Notes: generated by a model not told the origin, from the sequence alone. Numbered from the stretch's first letter, positions 1 through 5,896 are shown. The stretch is 6,485 bases of DNA from an uncultured Lachnospiraceae bacterium (GCA_937891165.1 CALAEX010000013.1:1-6485); one strand, 5' to 3'. Translations and numbers: made by a program.

Positions 1-399
1 ACGATTTCCATAACCACCTAAATTTACTAACTTCAATGCATAATCAATTTTATCTTTAATATATTGTTTGCTCTTTTTCTTAATTTTTAAACCAAATGCA
101 ATATTTTCTGCAATCGTCATATGTGGAAACAACGCATATTTCTGAAATACAGTATTTAATTGTCTATGATTTGGAGGCAGATTTGTAATATCCTTTCCAT
201 CAAAAATAACCTTTCCTGTATCTGGTGACTCAAACCCTCCAATAATACGAAGTGTTGTTGTCTTGCCACAACCAGATGGTCCAAGCAAAGTTAAAAACTC
301 ATTCTCCTTTATGGACAAATTTAAGTCATCCAAAACCATCGTATCACGACCAAATTTTTTGGATATGTGCACTAAGTCAATCAGTGTATTGTTTGCCAT
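1..399 (-). CDS. potA: PotA-like ABC transporter ATP-binding subunit (N-terminal part, cut by window edge)
   Basis: This is the N-terminal 133 residues of an ABC-type import ATPase, which would sit on the inner membrane face and power uptake by a permease pair. It starts at ATG 397-399 (MANNTLIDLVHISKKFG) behind a GAGGG ribosome binding site at 409-413 with a 9-nt spacer, and stays open to base 1. Visible motifs are Walker A GPSGCGKT (residues 40-47) and the Q-loop in NTVFQKYALFPHMT (Q86). Walker B, the LSGGQ signature and the C-terminal regulatory domain lie outside the window. The PPNHRQLNTVFQKYALFPHM block is characteristic of the PotA/spermidine-putrescine subfamily. The gene begins 20 bp after the XRE-cupin regulator stop, so the two are very likely co-transcribed. 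Polyamine specificity is inferred from this subfamily resemblance and the regulator pairing. Other related substrates (for example iron, thiamine or 2-aminoethylphosphonate type importers) cannot be excluded without the downstream permease and binding-protein genes. Confidence 0.88.
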   Translation of the reverse strand, partial: MANNTLIDLVHISKKFGRDTMVLDDLNLSIKENEFLTLLGPSGCGKTTTLRIIGGFESPDTGKVIFDGKDITNLPPNHRQLNTVFQKYALFPHMTIAENIAFGLKIKKKSKQYIKDKIDYALKLVNLGGYGNR

Positions 400-419
400 C
401 TCGTAGTTCCCTCTTTCTT

Positions 420-959
420 TTAAAAGCTTGGCGGTGTGGATACCCACAATAAACTAGCACCCATCTTGCCTACAGCAGTAATATAATGTTCTTTGTTTGG
501 TGTGAAATAAAAGGACTCTCCTTTTTTCGCACGATATTGCTTTTTTCCAATATGAATATCAATTGTTCCAGCTAACACAAAACCAAACTCCTCTCCCTCA
601 TGTGGATTATCAGGATACGTCGAACCTTCTGGCTCTAATGTAAGCAAAATAGGCTCCATCATATTTTTCTGTGCATTTGGAACAATCCATTCAATTTTGT
701 TCTTTAGGTCACTATCTTCTTTTACAAAATAATCTGTCTTTTTAAATACTACTTGCTCTGAAGACGTTCCCGAAAAAAATTCTTCTAAATTCGTACCAAG
801 GCATTGTAAAATATCTACCAATGTCGCAATCGAAGGAGAAGTCAAATCTCTTTCTAACTGCGAAATAAAACCCTTGGAAAGTTCGGCACGGTCGGCTAGT
901 TCTTCTTGTGTCAAACTTTTTTGAATACGAAGCTCTCTAATTTTTTCACCGATATTCAT
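420..959 (-). CDS. XRE-family transcriptional regulator with C-terminal cupin domain
   Basis: This 179-aa protein has two modules. Residues 1-63 form an XRE/HTH_3 DNA-binding domain (MNIGEKIRELRIQKSLTQEE, with the recognition-helix region LSKGFISQLERDLTSPS). Residues 103-175 form a cupin_2 effector domain, with NPHEGEEFGFVLAGTIDIHIG at about 118-138 and the second cupin motif GESFYFTPNKEHYI at about 147-160. The length is typical of the PuuR/SutR-like XRE-cupin group, soluble cytoplasmic dimers that usually sense a small metabolite in the cupin pocket. The start at ATG 957-959 is supported by an AGGAG site at 966-970 with a 6-nt spacer. The gene has its own consensus promoter and a half-site array just downstream of it. 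It is followed after 20 bp by a PotA-like ATPase gene. Local control of polyamine uptake, with autoregulation, is inferred from this layout. The ligand and the sign of regulation are unknown. Confidence 0.92.
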   Translation of the reverse strand: MNIGEKIRELRIQKSLTQEELADRAELSKGFISQLERDLTSPSIATLVDILQCLGTNLEEFFSGTSSEQVVFKKTDYFVKEDSDLKNKIEWIVPNAQKNMMEPILLTLEPEGSTYPDNPHEGEEFGFVLAGTIDIHIGKKQYRAKKGESFYFTPNKEHYITAVGKMGASLLWVSTPPSF

Positions 960-998
960 AGTTTTCTCCTCTTTTCCAAGAATCTTACAAAAATAAAA

Positions 999-1021
999 CT
1001 AAAAGTTTAGTAATGCTAAAC
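999..1021 (-). promoter_or_regulatory. Candidate operator: three GTTTAG/CTAAAC half-sites
   Basis: A perfect inverted repeat GTTTAG-TAATG-CTAAAC occupies 1005-1021. The adjoining CTAAAA at 999-1004 makes a third half-site, forming a second, abutting inverted repeat (5 of 6 pairs) with 1005-1010. The array lies at roughly +4 to +26 relative to the predicted start point of the consensus promoter at 1031-1058. A protein bound here would block early transcription. The most likely binder is the XRE-cupin protein encoded immediately downstream, but this is inferred from position only. Confidence 0.55.
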
Positions 1022-1030
1022 AGTAAATAC

Positions 1031-1058
1031 ATTATACTCCTTATCTAGTAATTGTCAA
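1031..1058 (-). promoter_or_regulatory. Consensus sigma-A promoter of the regulator-potA unit
   Basis: On the minus strand a perfect -35 box TTGACA (1053-1058) is followed by a 16-bp spacer and a perfect -10 box TATAAT (1031-1036). The start point should lie near 1024, giving a leader of about 65 nt before the regulator ATG at 959. A promoter this close to consensus is expected to be strong unless repressed, which fits the operator-like half-sites directly downstream. Confidence 0.88.
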
Positions 1059-1091
1059 TAGAAATACGAGAAAAAAGTTTTATATTTTAGC

Positions 1092-1177
1092 GTGTTAATA
1101 CTATAATGTAAGAAACTGAGCTTACAAATTAGATAATACAATTTACAAACTCCGTTTCCTATAAAGCATTCTAACAC
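1092..1177 (-). other. Nested imperfect inverted repeats between the GH3 gene and the regulator promoter
   Basis: The spacer after the beta-glucosidase stop holds two nested inverted repeats. The outer pair is GTGTTA (1092-1097) with TAACAC (1172-1177). The inner pair is AAGAAACTGAG (1110-1120) with CTCCGTTTCCT (1150-1160), with one mismatch and one wobble pair, continuing weakly inward through AAATT/AATTT. It may help end transcription of the GH3 gene. However, no T-run follows the inner stem directly on the minus strand (the nearest, TTTTTT, is at 1072-1077), so it is not a standard intrinsic terminator. No gene was seen in this 226-bp spacer. Confidence 0.3.
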
Positions 1178-1185
1178 ATTCTATT

Positions 1186-3522
1186 CTAATCTCTATCCAT
1201 CACTGGAAGTCTCATAATCACCTTCAATACATTCATTGCACTACGTTGTACTTCTCCCAATGTTAATTTTTCCGTCCCCATAGATTCTAATGTATTATCC
1301 TTCTTACTATTCGCTTCTGCATCTTCCACTACCATATATAAATCATTTTGGCTACGAATCATAGCTGCTGTTTCTTTCGTTGTACCTTCTTCTCCTTCTT
1401 CATTACCTTTCGCCCACCAGTCTGTCATTACTAGACCTTTATAGCCCCATTCTTTCCTTAAAATATGAGTAAGCAAATCATAGCTACTAGCAGTCCAAAG
1501 TCCATTCACTGGGTTATAGGAGGTCATAATAGAATATGCTCCTCCTTCTTTACAAGCAATTTCAAAACTCTTTAAATAAAGTTCACGAATCGCTCGTTCT
1601 GAAACTTGTGCATTTACAAAGTGTCTTCGATGTTCTTGACTATTTGCAATAAAGTGTTTGAGTGTTCCTGTTACTCCTTGTTTATGCAATCCTTTTAACT
1701 GTGCTGCTGCCATACGTCCTGCTAAGAATGGGTCTTCCGAAAAATATTCAAAATTTCGACCATTTAAAGGATTTCTATGCAAATTTAATCCCGGTCCAAG
1801 TAAAATATCTATCTTATTTTTTCTCATTTCAAGCCCCATACACTCAAATAATTCTGTAGAAAGTGCTTCATTAAAGCTACAAGCAAGACAAGTTGCATTT
1901 GGAATAGAAACAGCAACCGCACCTGAATCCATTCGCAAACCACTTGGTCCATCCGTACAACAAGCAATTGGAATACCAAACTCTTGCAAAGCAGGAGAAA
2001 GTCCCCCAATTGCACCACCAGTTCCCGCTGTTACTTTTGGAGAATTCATTCCTTCTCCTCGAAGAAGTGTACAAAGTTGTTCTTTTGGAATCTGTGCTAT
2101 AAATTCCTCCATTGTTACCTTTCCTCTTTTTACATCCTTCAATTGATAGCCCTTATCCCCTGTATATATAATATCTTCTGGTCTATTTTCTTTGATTCGT
2201 TCCCACAAATGATACTTTCTTACAGGCACTACTTCATAGTCCATTTCCAAACCATCTTCTGTTTCTATTGGATACATTCGTTCAAACTCTGCAACAGGAG
2301 ACATAGCAGAGCTCAATTGTGATACCAAAATAGTTTCTTTTACCGTATAACGACCTGCTTTCGTTTCTTGTCGAACTCCGTTTCCTATGTAAAAAGTATA
2401 AGTACCTGCTTCTAGTACATAAGAAAATGGATAACCAGAAATTCCAATATCGTCATAAGAAGCAAAATAATATCTATCACAAAAAATAGTTAAACGTTGT
2501 GTTTCTCCAGAAGAAAGTTCTTTTGTTTTTGCAAAACCACAAAGTACCCTAGAAGCTTTTCCAAGTTTTCCTTGTGGTGCATTTACATAAAGTTGTACTA
2601 CTTCTTTTCCTGCTCTAGTTCCAAGATTTGTTACTTCTACTTCCACTAAAACCCCATCTGGTTTCCATAAAAAAGTACAAGGTTTTTTATCAAAAGTAGT
2701 ATAAGATAATCCAAACCCAAATGGATACAATACTTTTTCCTTTGCCACTGTTTCAAAATAGCGATATCCTACATAAATATCCTCTTGATATACGTTATTA
2801 TTATCATCTCCAAAATTTGCAGTGGAAGGATAATCAGAAATATCGAATGCAATCGTATCTGCTAATTTTCCACTTGGATTTACTGCACCTGTTAATACAT
2901 CTACTACCGCATTACCACCTTCTTGTCCACCTTGCCATACATATAAAACAGAAGAAGGATGATACCGTTTTACCCATTTCATATCTATAATATTTCCAAC
3001 ATTTAAAAGCACTACCGTCTTCTTAAAATATTTACACACCACTTCTAACATCTGTTCTTCTATTTTTGTCAACAAATAGCTTCCTTTGGCAACAGAATTA
3101 TCTCTATCTTCTCCCGCAGTTCTTGTAATTACAATGACTGCTACTTCAGATTCTTTTTTGGCTTTTTTTACAAACTCTTCTTCTAATGGCATTTCTTCTT
3201 GAGACCATGGCTGTATCCAGCCTGTTCCATTATCAAACGAATGCTCTTTTTCCCATGTAATATATGCATTTTTTACTGTCTCATTTAGGGAAATTGTTTC
3301 ATTTTTCTCTAATGCCTCTAAGATGCCAACTACATACGATGTATTCACTAAACCACCAGAACCTGTTCCACTTTTCACATAGTTTAACTGTCCACGACCA
3401 AAAAGTGCTACATTGCATCCTTTCGAAAGTGGTAAAACATTGTCCTCATTTTTTAAAAGTACAATACCTTCTGCTGCCATTTGCCTTGCTAAACTCGTAT
3501 ATTTTTTCATATCCAACATCAT
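1186..3522 (-). CDS. Cytoplasmic GH3 beta-glucosidase with permuted domain order
   Basis: This 778-aa glycoside hydrolase family 3 enzyme is predicted to release terminal sugars from beta-glucosides or short oligosaccharides by a retaining mechanism. The domain order is reversed relative to most GH3 enzymes. The alpha/beta sandwich domain comes first (about 8-275), with LLKNEDNVLPL, the acid/base motif TRTAGEDRD (likely E138) and YPFGFGLSYT. A fibronectin III-like domain follows (about 285-395), then a linker. The TIM-barrel domain is last (about 470-775), with DGPSGLR, GRNFEYFSEDP (R589), KH (622-623), SERAIRELYLKSFE and the nucleophile motif VMTDWW (D701). This order is known for Butyrivibrio fibrisolvens and Ruminococcus albus enzymes. 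There is no signal peptide or membrane segment, so the substrate is probably imported. AGGAGG at 3528-3533 lies 5 nt from the first ATG and 8 nt from the second, in-frame ATG (3517-3519), so Met2 may be the real start. The gene stands alone between a terminator and the next promoter. Specificity (glucosidase versus xylosidase or similar) cannot be read from the sequence. Confidence 0.93.
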   Translation of the reverse strand: MMLDMKKYTSLARQMAAEGIVLLKNEDNVLPLSKGCNVALFGRGQLNYVKSGTGSGGLVNTSYVVGILEALEKNETISLNETVKNAYITWEKEHSFDNGTGWIQPWSQEEMPLEEEFVKKAKKESEVAVIVITRTAGEDRDNSVAKGSYLLTKIEEQMLEVVCKYFKKTVVLLNVGNIIDMKWVKRYHPSSVLYVWQGGQEGGNAVVDVLTGAVNPSGKLADTIAFDISDYPSTANFGDDNNNVYQEDIYVGYRYFETVAKEKVLYPFGFGLSYTTFDKKPCTFLWKPDGVLVEVEVTNLGTRAGKEVVQLYVNAPQGKLGKASRVLCGFAKTKELSSGETQRLTIFCDRYYFASYDDIGISGYPFSYVLEAGTYTFYIGNGVRQETKAGRYTVKETILVSQLSSAMSPVAEFERMYPIETEDGLEMDYEVVPVRKYHLWERIKENRPEDIIYTGDKGYQLKDVKRGKVTMEEFIAQIPKEQLCTLLRGEGMNSPKVTAGTGGAIGGLSPALQEFGIPIACCTDGPSGLRMDSGAVAVSIPNATCLACSFNEALSTELFECMGLEMRKNKIDILLGPGLNLHRNPLNGRNFEYFSEDPFLAGRMAAAQLKGLHKQGVTGTLKHFIANSQEHRRHFVNAQVSERAIRELYLKSFEIACKEGGAYSIMTSYNPVNGLWTASSYDLLTHILRKEWGYKGLVMTDWWAKGNEEGEEGTTKETAAMIRSQNDLYMVVEDAEANSKKDNTLESMGTEKLTLGEVQRSAMNVLKVIMRLPVMDRD

Positions 3523-3561
3523 TTTTTCCTCCTTTATTTCTGGTTTTTTCTATTCCTATAT

Positions 3562-3589
3562 ATTTTACCACATTTTCTATTACTTGTAA
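3562..3589 (-). promoter_or_regulatory. Possible weak promoter of the GH3 gene
   Basis: On the minus strand TTACAA (3584-3589), a 16-bp spacer and TAAAAT (3562-3567) lie about 40 bp upstream of the beta-glucosidase start. The -10 box is close to consensus but the -35 box is poor, unlike the two consensus promoters elsewhere in the window. An activator or another start is possible: TATACT/TATTAT sequences also occur near 3610-3620. The terminator at 3689-3725 implies a separate promoter in this spacer. Confidence 0.35.
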
Positions 3590-3652
3590 CATATCTTTTA
3601 CTTCGTTTAAGTATAATAATAAATTTTTTACACTATTATTCTATTTTCTATT

Positions 3653-3667
3653 AGCTCGTCGAGAGCT
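3653..3667. promoter_or_regulatory. Compact GC-rich palindrome upstream of the GH3 gene
   Basis: AGCTC-GTCGA-GAGCT is a perfect 5-bp inverted repeat, overlapped by a second perfect palindrome CTCG-T-CGAG (3655-3663). It is a distinctly GC-rich island in a spacer that is otherwise nearly all A and T. It lies between the upstream terminator and the likely GH3 promoter. It could be an operator for a sugar-responsive regulator, but no regulator gene adjoins and the idea rests on symmetry alone. Confidence 0.3.
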
Positions 3668-3688
3668 GAATATCATTTTTTTAAGCAC

Positions 3689-3725
3689 AAAAAAACAAGG
3701 GTCTAACTCTTTAAACCCTTGTTTT
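3689..3725 (-). terminator. Intrinsic terminator of the yceD-rpmF unit
   Basis: On the minus strand AAAACAAGGGT (3715-3725) pairs perfectly with ACCCTTGTTTT (3692-3702) across a 12-nt loop, and the second arm runs into seven Ts (3689-3695). This is a textbook Rho-independent terminator about 90 bp after the rpmF stop. It separates the ribosomal-protein unit from the beta-glucosidase gene. The opposite strand also has a short T-run (3722-3726), but no plus-strand gene is present to use it. Confidence 0.9.
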
Positions 3726-3742
3726 TACTGACTTTTTAAAAT

Positions 3743-3759
3743 CGGATATTCGTAATCCG
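3743..3759 (-). repeat. Small hairpin in the rpmF 3' region
   Basis: CGGAT (3743-3747) and ATCCG (3755-3759) form a perfect 5-bp stem with a 7-nt loop. It lies between the larger palindrome at 3777-3808 and the terminator, so the rpmF transcript would end in three hairpins in a row. Alone it is short enough to be chance. Confidence 0.3.
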
Positions 3760-3776
3760 CTTCGCTACTTACTCAT

Positions 3777-3808
3777 AACAAAACGTCTACTATAGTAGCC
3801 ATTTCGTT
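3777..3808. repeat. 32-bp near-perfect palindrome just after rpmF
   Basis: The centre CTACTATAGTAG (3787-3798) is a perfect 12-bp palindrome. The flanks AACAAAACGT and CCATTTCGTT extend it to 16 pairs with one mismatch and two G-U pairs. It starts 3 bp after the rpmF stop codon and has no loop to speak of. It may be a DNA-level binding site, or a cruciform or stem that protects or processes the 3' end of the mRNA. No T-run follows it, so it is not the terminator. Confidence 0.45.
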
Positions 3809-3811
3809 AAA

Positions 3812-3994
3812 TTATTCAGCTGCAATAATCTCCTTCTTGTTGTAAGAACCGCAAGCCTTACATACTCTATGTGGCATCATTAATTCTCCACACTTGCTGC
3901 ACTTAACAAGATTTGGAGCAGTCATCTTCCAGTTTGCTCTACGACTGTCTCTTCTAGCTTTAGAAGTTTTATTCTTTGGACAAATAGCTCCCAT
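3812..3994 (-). CDS. rpmF: 50S ribosomal protein L32
   Basis: This 60-aa basic protein has the full bL32 pattern. The N-terminus MGAICPKNKTSKARRDSRRA matches the family, followed by an aromatic W22 and a C-terminal zinc ribbon with CxxC pairs at C32/C35 and C45/C48. It is a structural part of the large ribosomal subunit. All four cysteines are kept, so this is the zinc-binding (C+) form and not a zinc-independent paralogue. The start at 3992-3994 has a near-perfect AAGGAGGT site at 4001-4008 that overlaps the TAA stop of yceD, leaving only 12 bp between the genes. Translational coupling with yceD is therefore likely. In many Firmicutes plsX follows rpmF, but here a terminator and an unrelated glycosidase gene follow. 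Confidence 0.98.
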   Translation of the reverse strand: MGAICPKNKTSKARRDSRRANWKMTAPNLVKCSKCGELMMPHRVCKACGSYNKKEIIAAE

Positions 3995-4006
3995 GATTAC
4001 ACCTCC

Positions 4007-4531
4007 TTAACGTTGCACGTTGTTAAAAATATCTCGGATAGCAGACATTCTTGGATCTGGCTCTGTACGGTTACAACCGCATTCTCCCTGATTTAAGTTT
4101 GCACCGCAAACTTTACAGATTCCTTTACAGTCTTCCTGACACAGAACCTTCATTGGGAAACCAAGCAAGATTTCTTCATAAACCAAACGGTCTACGTCTA
4201 AATCGTATCCGTCAATATAACCTATTTCATTCAAATCGTTGATGCGGTCTTCTTCGCTTATATTGAAGTCCACTTCCACTTCAGAGGAAATCGGAATTTC
4301 CACCTTCTGCTCTGCCAGACATCTATCACACGGTATAGCTAACAATACCTTTGTCTCTGTTCCTATTTTTACTTTTCTTCCACCGAGATTGGTAATTGTT
4401 AAGCAAACCTCCTCTTTTTCAAGAATTGGATATGTTACTCCACCTTTGACAAATTCTAAAGCTTCATAAATAGCACTTCTCTTTTGTTCACCGGTTGGCA
4501 GATTCATAATTTCAGATAAAGATATTAGCAT
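4007..4531 (-). CDS. yceD: DUF177 / YceD family protein (large-subunit rRNA accumulation)
   Basis: This 174-aa soluble protein belongs to the DUF177/YceD family (YlbN in Bacillus), nearly always encoded next to rpmF. Bacterial and plant members are linked to 23S rRNA accumulation and large-subunit assembly. Family marks are the CDRCL pair (C68, C71), the acidic block with VYEEILLGFP, the cysteine cluster CQEDCKGICKVCGANLN ending in CGC (C131, C135, C139, C142, C151, C153), and the ending DPRMSAIRDIF. The cysteine cluster looks metal-binding. I place the start at ATG 4529-4531 (MLISLSEIMNLPTGE). It follows an AAAGGTGG site at 4535-4542 and fits the usual family N-terminus. An in-frame extension to TTG 4568-4570 is open, but it would run through the leader hairpin, lacks a ribosome binding site, and begins within about 10 nt of the predicted transcription start. 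Confidence 0.92.
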   Translation of the reverse strand: MLISLSEIMNLPTGEQKRSAIYEALEFVKGGVTYPILEKEEVCLTITNLGGRKVKIGTETKVLLAIPCDRCLAEQKVEIPISSEVEVDFNISEEDRINDLNEIGYIDGYDLDVDRLVYEEILLGFPMKVLCQEDCKGICKVCGANLNQGECGCNRTEPDPRMSAIRDIFNNVQR

Positions 4532-4534
4532 GTT

Positions 4535-4565
4535 CCACCTTTCCGTGCGTCGCAAATAAACGCAC
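4535..4565 (-). promoter_or_regulatory. Leader hairpin abutting the yceD ribosome binding site
   Basis: In the short (about 48 nt) leader of the yceD-rpmF mRNA, GTGCGT (4560-4565) pairs perfectly with ACGCAC (4545-4550) across a 9-nt loop. Only GG separates the stem from the AAAGGTGG ribosome binding site (4535-4542). The GC content of the stem is high for this spacer. Its position would allow control of translation initiation, for example by a ribosomal protein, or it may simply protect the 5' end. I do not recognise it as a named leader. Confidence 0.45.
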
Positions 4566-4585
4566 ATCAAAACTCATACTGTTGT

Positions 4586-4614
4586 ATTATAGCTACATAT
4601 TTAATATTTGTCAA
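4586..4614 (-). promoter_or_regulatory. Perfect consensus sigma-A promoter of yceD-rpmF
   Basis: On the minus strand TTGACA (4609-4614), a 17-bp spacer and TATAAT (4586-4591) match the housekeeping consensus exactly, including optimal spacing. The start point is expected near 4579, about 48 nt before the yceD ATG. This strength suits a ribosomal-protein gene and shows that yceD-rpmF does not depend on read-through from ackA. Confidence 0.93.
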
Positions 4615-4651
4615 TCTCTTTTTCTATTTTTTAAACAAATTTTACTAACAA

Positions 4652-4690
4652 TTCAGCCATACAGCTTGATTTTCTCGCTATATGGCTGAA
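4652..4690 (-). terminator. Hairpin after ackA, probable terminator
   Basis: TTCAGCCATA (4652-4661) pairs perfectly with TATGGCTGAA (4681-4690). The stem extends inward by CAGC/GCTA with one wobble pair, giving a 14-bp stem and an 11-nt loop. It lies 18 bp beyond the ackA stop and before the next promoter, as expected for the end of the pta-ackA transcript. The sequence after the stem on the minus strand (TTGTTAGTAAAATTTGTTT) is T-rich but not a clean T-run, so termination may be partial. On the plus strand no gene needs it. Confidence 0.65.
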
Positions 4691-4708
4691 CTATTATAAA
4701 TTTTATAA

Positions 4709-5896
4709 TTATAATAACGCTACAGTTTCTCTTGCAATAGCAAGCTCCTCATTTGTAGGAACTACAATTACCTTTACCTTAGAATCTTCTGTAGAAATAA
4801 TTCTTTCTTCTCCACGAACCTGATTCTTTTCCTCATCTAATGTAATACCAAGGTATCCTAAATATTCACATACATACTTACGCATTCTCTTGTCATTTTC
4901 ACCAAGACCAGCAGTAAATGCAATCGCATCCACACCATTCATAGCAGCCACATAAGCACCTACATATTTTGCTACACGATAGCAGAATACTTCAAATGCT
5001 TCCTGTGCTAATGCATTACCCTCGTTAGAAGCGTTCTCTAAATCTCTAAAGTCACTAGAAACACCAGACATACCATAAACACCAGATTTCTTGTTTAAGA
5101 TATTCATAATTTCATCAATAGACTTTCCTTCTTTATGAGCGATAAATTCGATAATTGCAGGGTCAATATCACCACTTCTAGTACCCATAATTAAACCTTC
5201 TAATGGAGTAAGACCCATAGAAGTATCTACAGATTCACCATTCTTCACAGCAGTAATACTTGCACCATTACCAAGATGACAAACAATTACTTTAGAATCA
5301 TTTTTATCAAGACCTGCAATATCAATGGTTCTCTTGGATACAAAACTATGACTTGTTCCATGGAAACCATATCTTCTAATCTTATACTTATCATAATATT
5401 CATGAGGAAGACCATATAAATAAGCTGTTTTTGGCATTGTCTGATGGAATGCCGTATCGAATACAGCTACCATAGGAACACCTGGCATAATCGTCTTACA
5501 AGCATTGATACCAATTAAATTTGCTGGATTGTGTAAAGGTGCAAGGTCATTACATTCTTCAATTGCTGCCATTACTTCGTCTGTAATAACAACGGAACTA
5601 GCAAACTTTTCACCACCATGTACTACTCTGTGGCCTACAGCATTTATTTCATCTAAAGAAGAAATAACACCATAATTAGCATCTGTAAGTGCAGAAAGAA
5701 CGCTCTGAATTGCTACTTCATGATTTGGAAGTGCAATATTCATCACTACTTTGTCTCCGCCTGCTGGTCTATGATTTAAACGACCATCAATTCCAATTCT
5801 TTCACAAAGACCAACGGCAAGTGCCTTCTCGGTTTCGGAATCAATTAACTGATACTTTAAGGAAGAACTTCCACAATTTACAACTAAAATTTTCAT
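4709..5896 (-). CDS. ackA: Acetate kinase
   Basis: This 395-aa cytoplasmic enzyme interconverts acetyl phosphate plus ADP and acetate plus ATP, the energy-yielding last step of acetate fermentation. It is full length for the family. The signature VNCGSSSLKY (N7) opens the protein. Active-site residues line up with those of the well-studied Methanosarcina enzyme: R90 in VGHRVVHGG, H122 in APLHNPAN, D147 in VFDTAFH, H179 in GFHGTSH, R240 in MGTRSGDID, and E383 in PTNEELAIA. The phosphate-binding GNGAS (209-213) and the glycine motif TAGLGEN (328-334) are also present. The start at 5894-5896 follows a GGAG site about 8 nt upstream. The gene sits 140 bp downstream of pta with a large hairpin between them, and the two probably share a transcript. 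Nothing is unusual in the protein. Confidence 0.98.
   Translation of the reverse strand: MKILVVNCGSSSLKYQLIDSETEKALAVGLCERIGIDGRLNHRPAGGDKVVMNIALPNHEVAIQSVLSALTDANYGVISSLDEINAVGHRVVHGGEKFASSVVITDEVMAAIEECNDLAPLHNPANLIGINACKTIMPGVPMVAVFDTAFHQTMPKTAYLYGLPHEYYDKYKIRRYGFHGTSHSFVSKRTIDIAGLDKNDSKVIVCHLGNGASITAVKNGESVDTSMGLTPLEGLIMGTRSGDIDPAIIEFIAHKEGKSIDEIMNILNKKSGVYGMSGVSSDFRDLENASNEGNALAQEAFEVFCYRVAKYVGAYVAAMNGVDAIAFTAGLGENDKRMRKYVCEYLGYLGITLDEEKNQVRGEERIISTEDSKVKVIVVPTNEELAIARETVALL

Noticed and set aside
252..452. Plus-strand open frame of 66 codons across the potA start and regulator end
   Set aside because: Antisense to two clear genes including the Walker A region; no family resemblance.
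1658..2146. Plus-strand open frame of 162 codons inside the GH3 gene
   Set aside because: It lies wholly antisense to a well-conserved coding region, has no recognisable domain or supporting ribosome binding site, and is explained as a shadow of the GH3 codons.
3597..3613. Possible catabolite-repression (cre) site upstream of the GH3 gene, on the minus strand CTTAAACGAAGTAAA
   Set aside because: Only one half resembles the cre consensus; the other half lacks the CA and the symmetry, so it is not supported.
3264..3731. Plus-strand open frame of 155 codons spanning the GH3 start and its upstream spacer
   Set aside because: The translation is a low-complexity run of F, L, S, Y and H typical of reversed AT-rich DNA. 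It covers the GH3 N-terminus, the promoter spacer and a terminator.
4532..4570. Thirteen-residue N-terminal extension of YceD from a TTG codon
   Set aside because: It runs through the leader hairpin and the ribosome binding site used by the internal ATG, begins within about 10 nt of the predicted transcription start, and does not match the family N-terminus.
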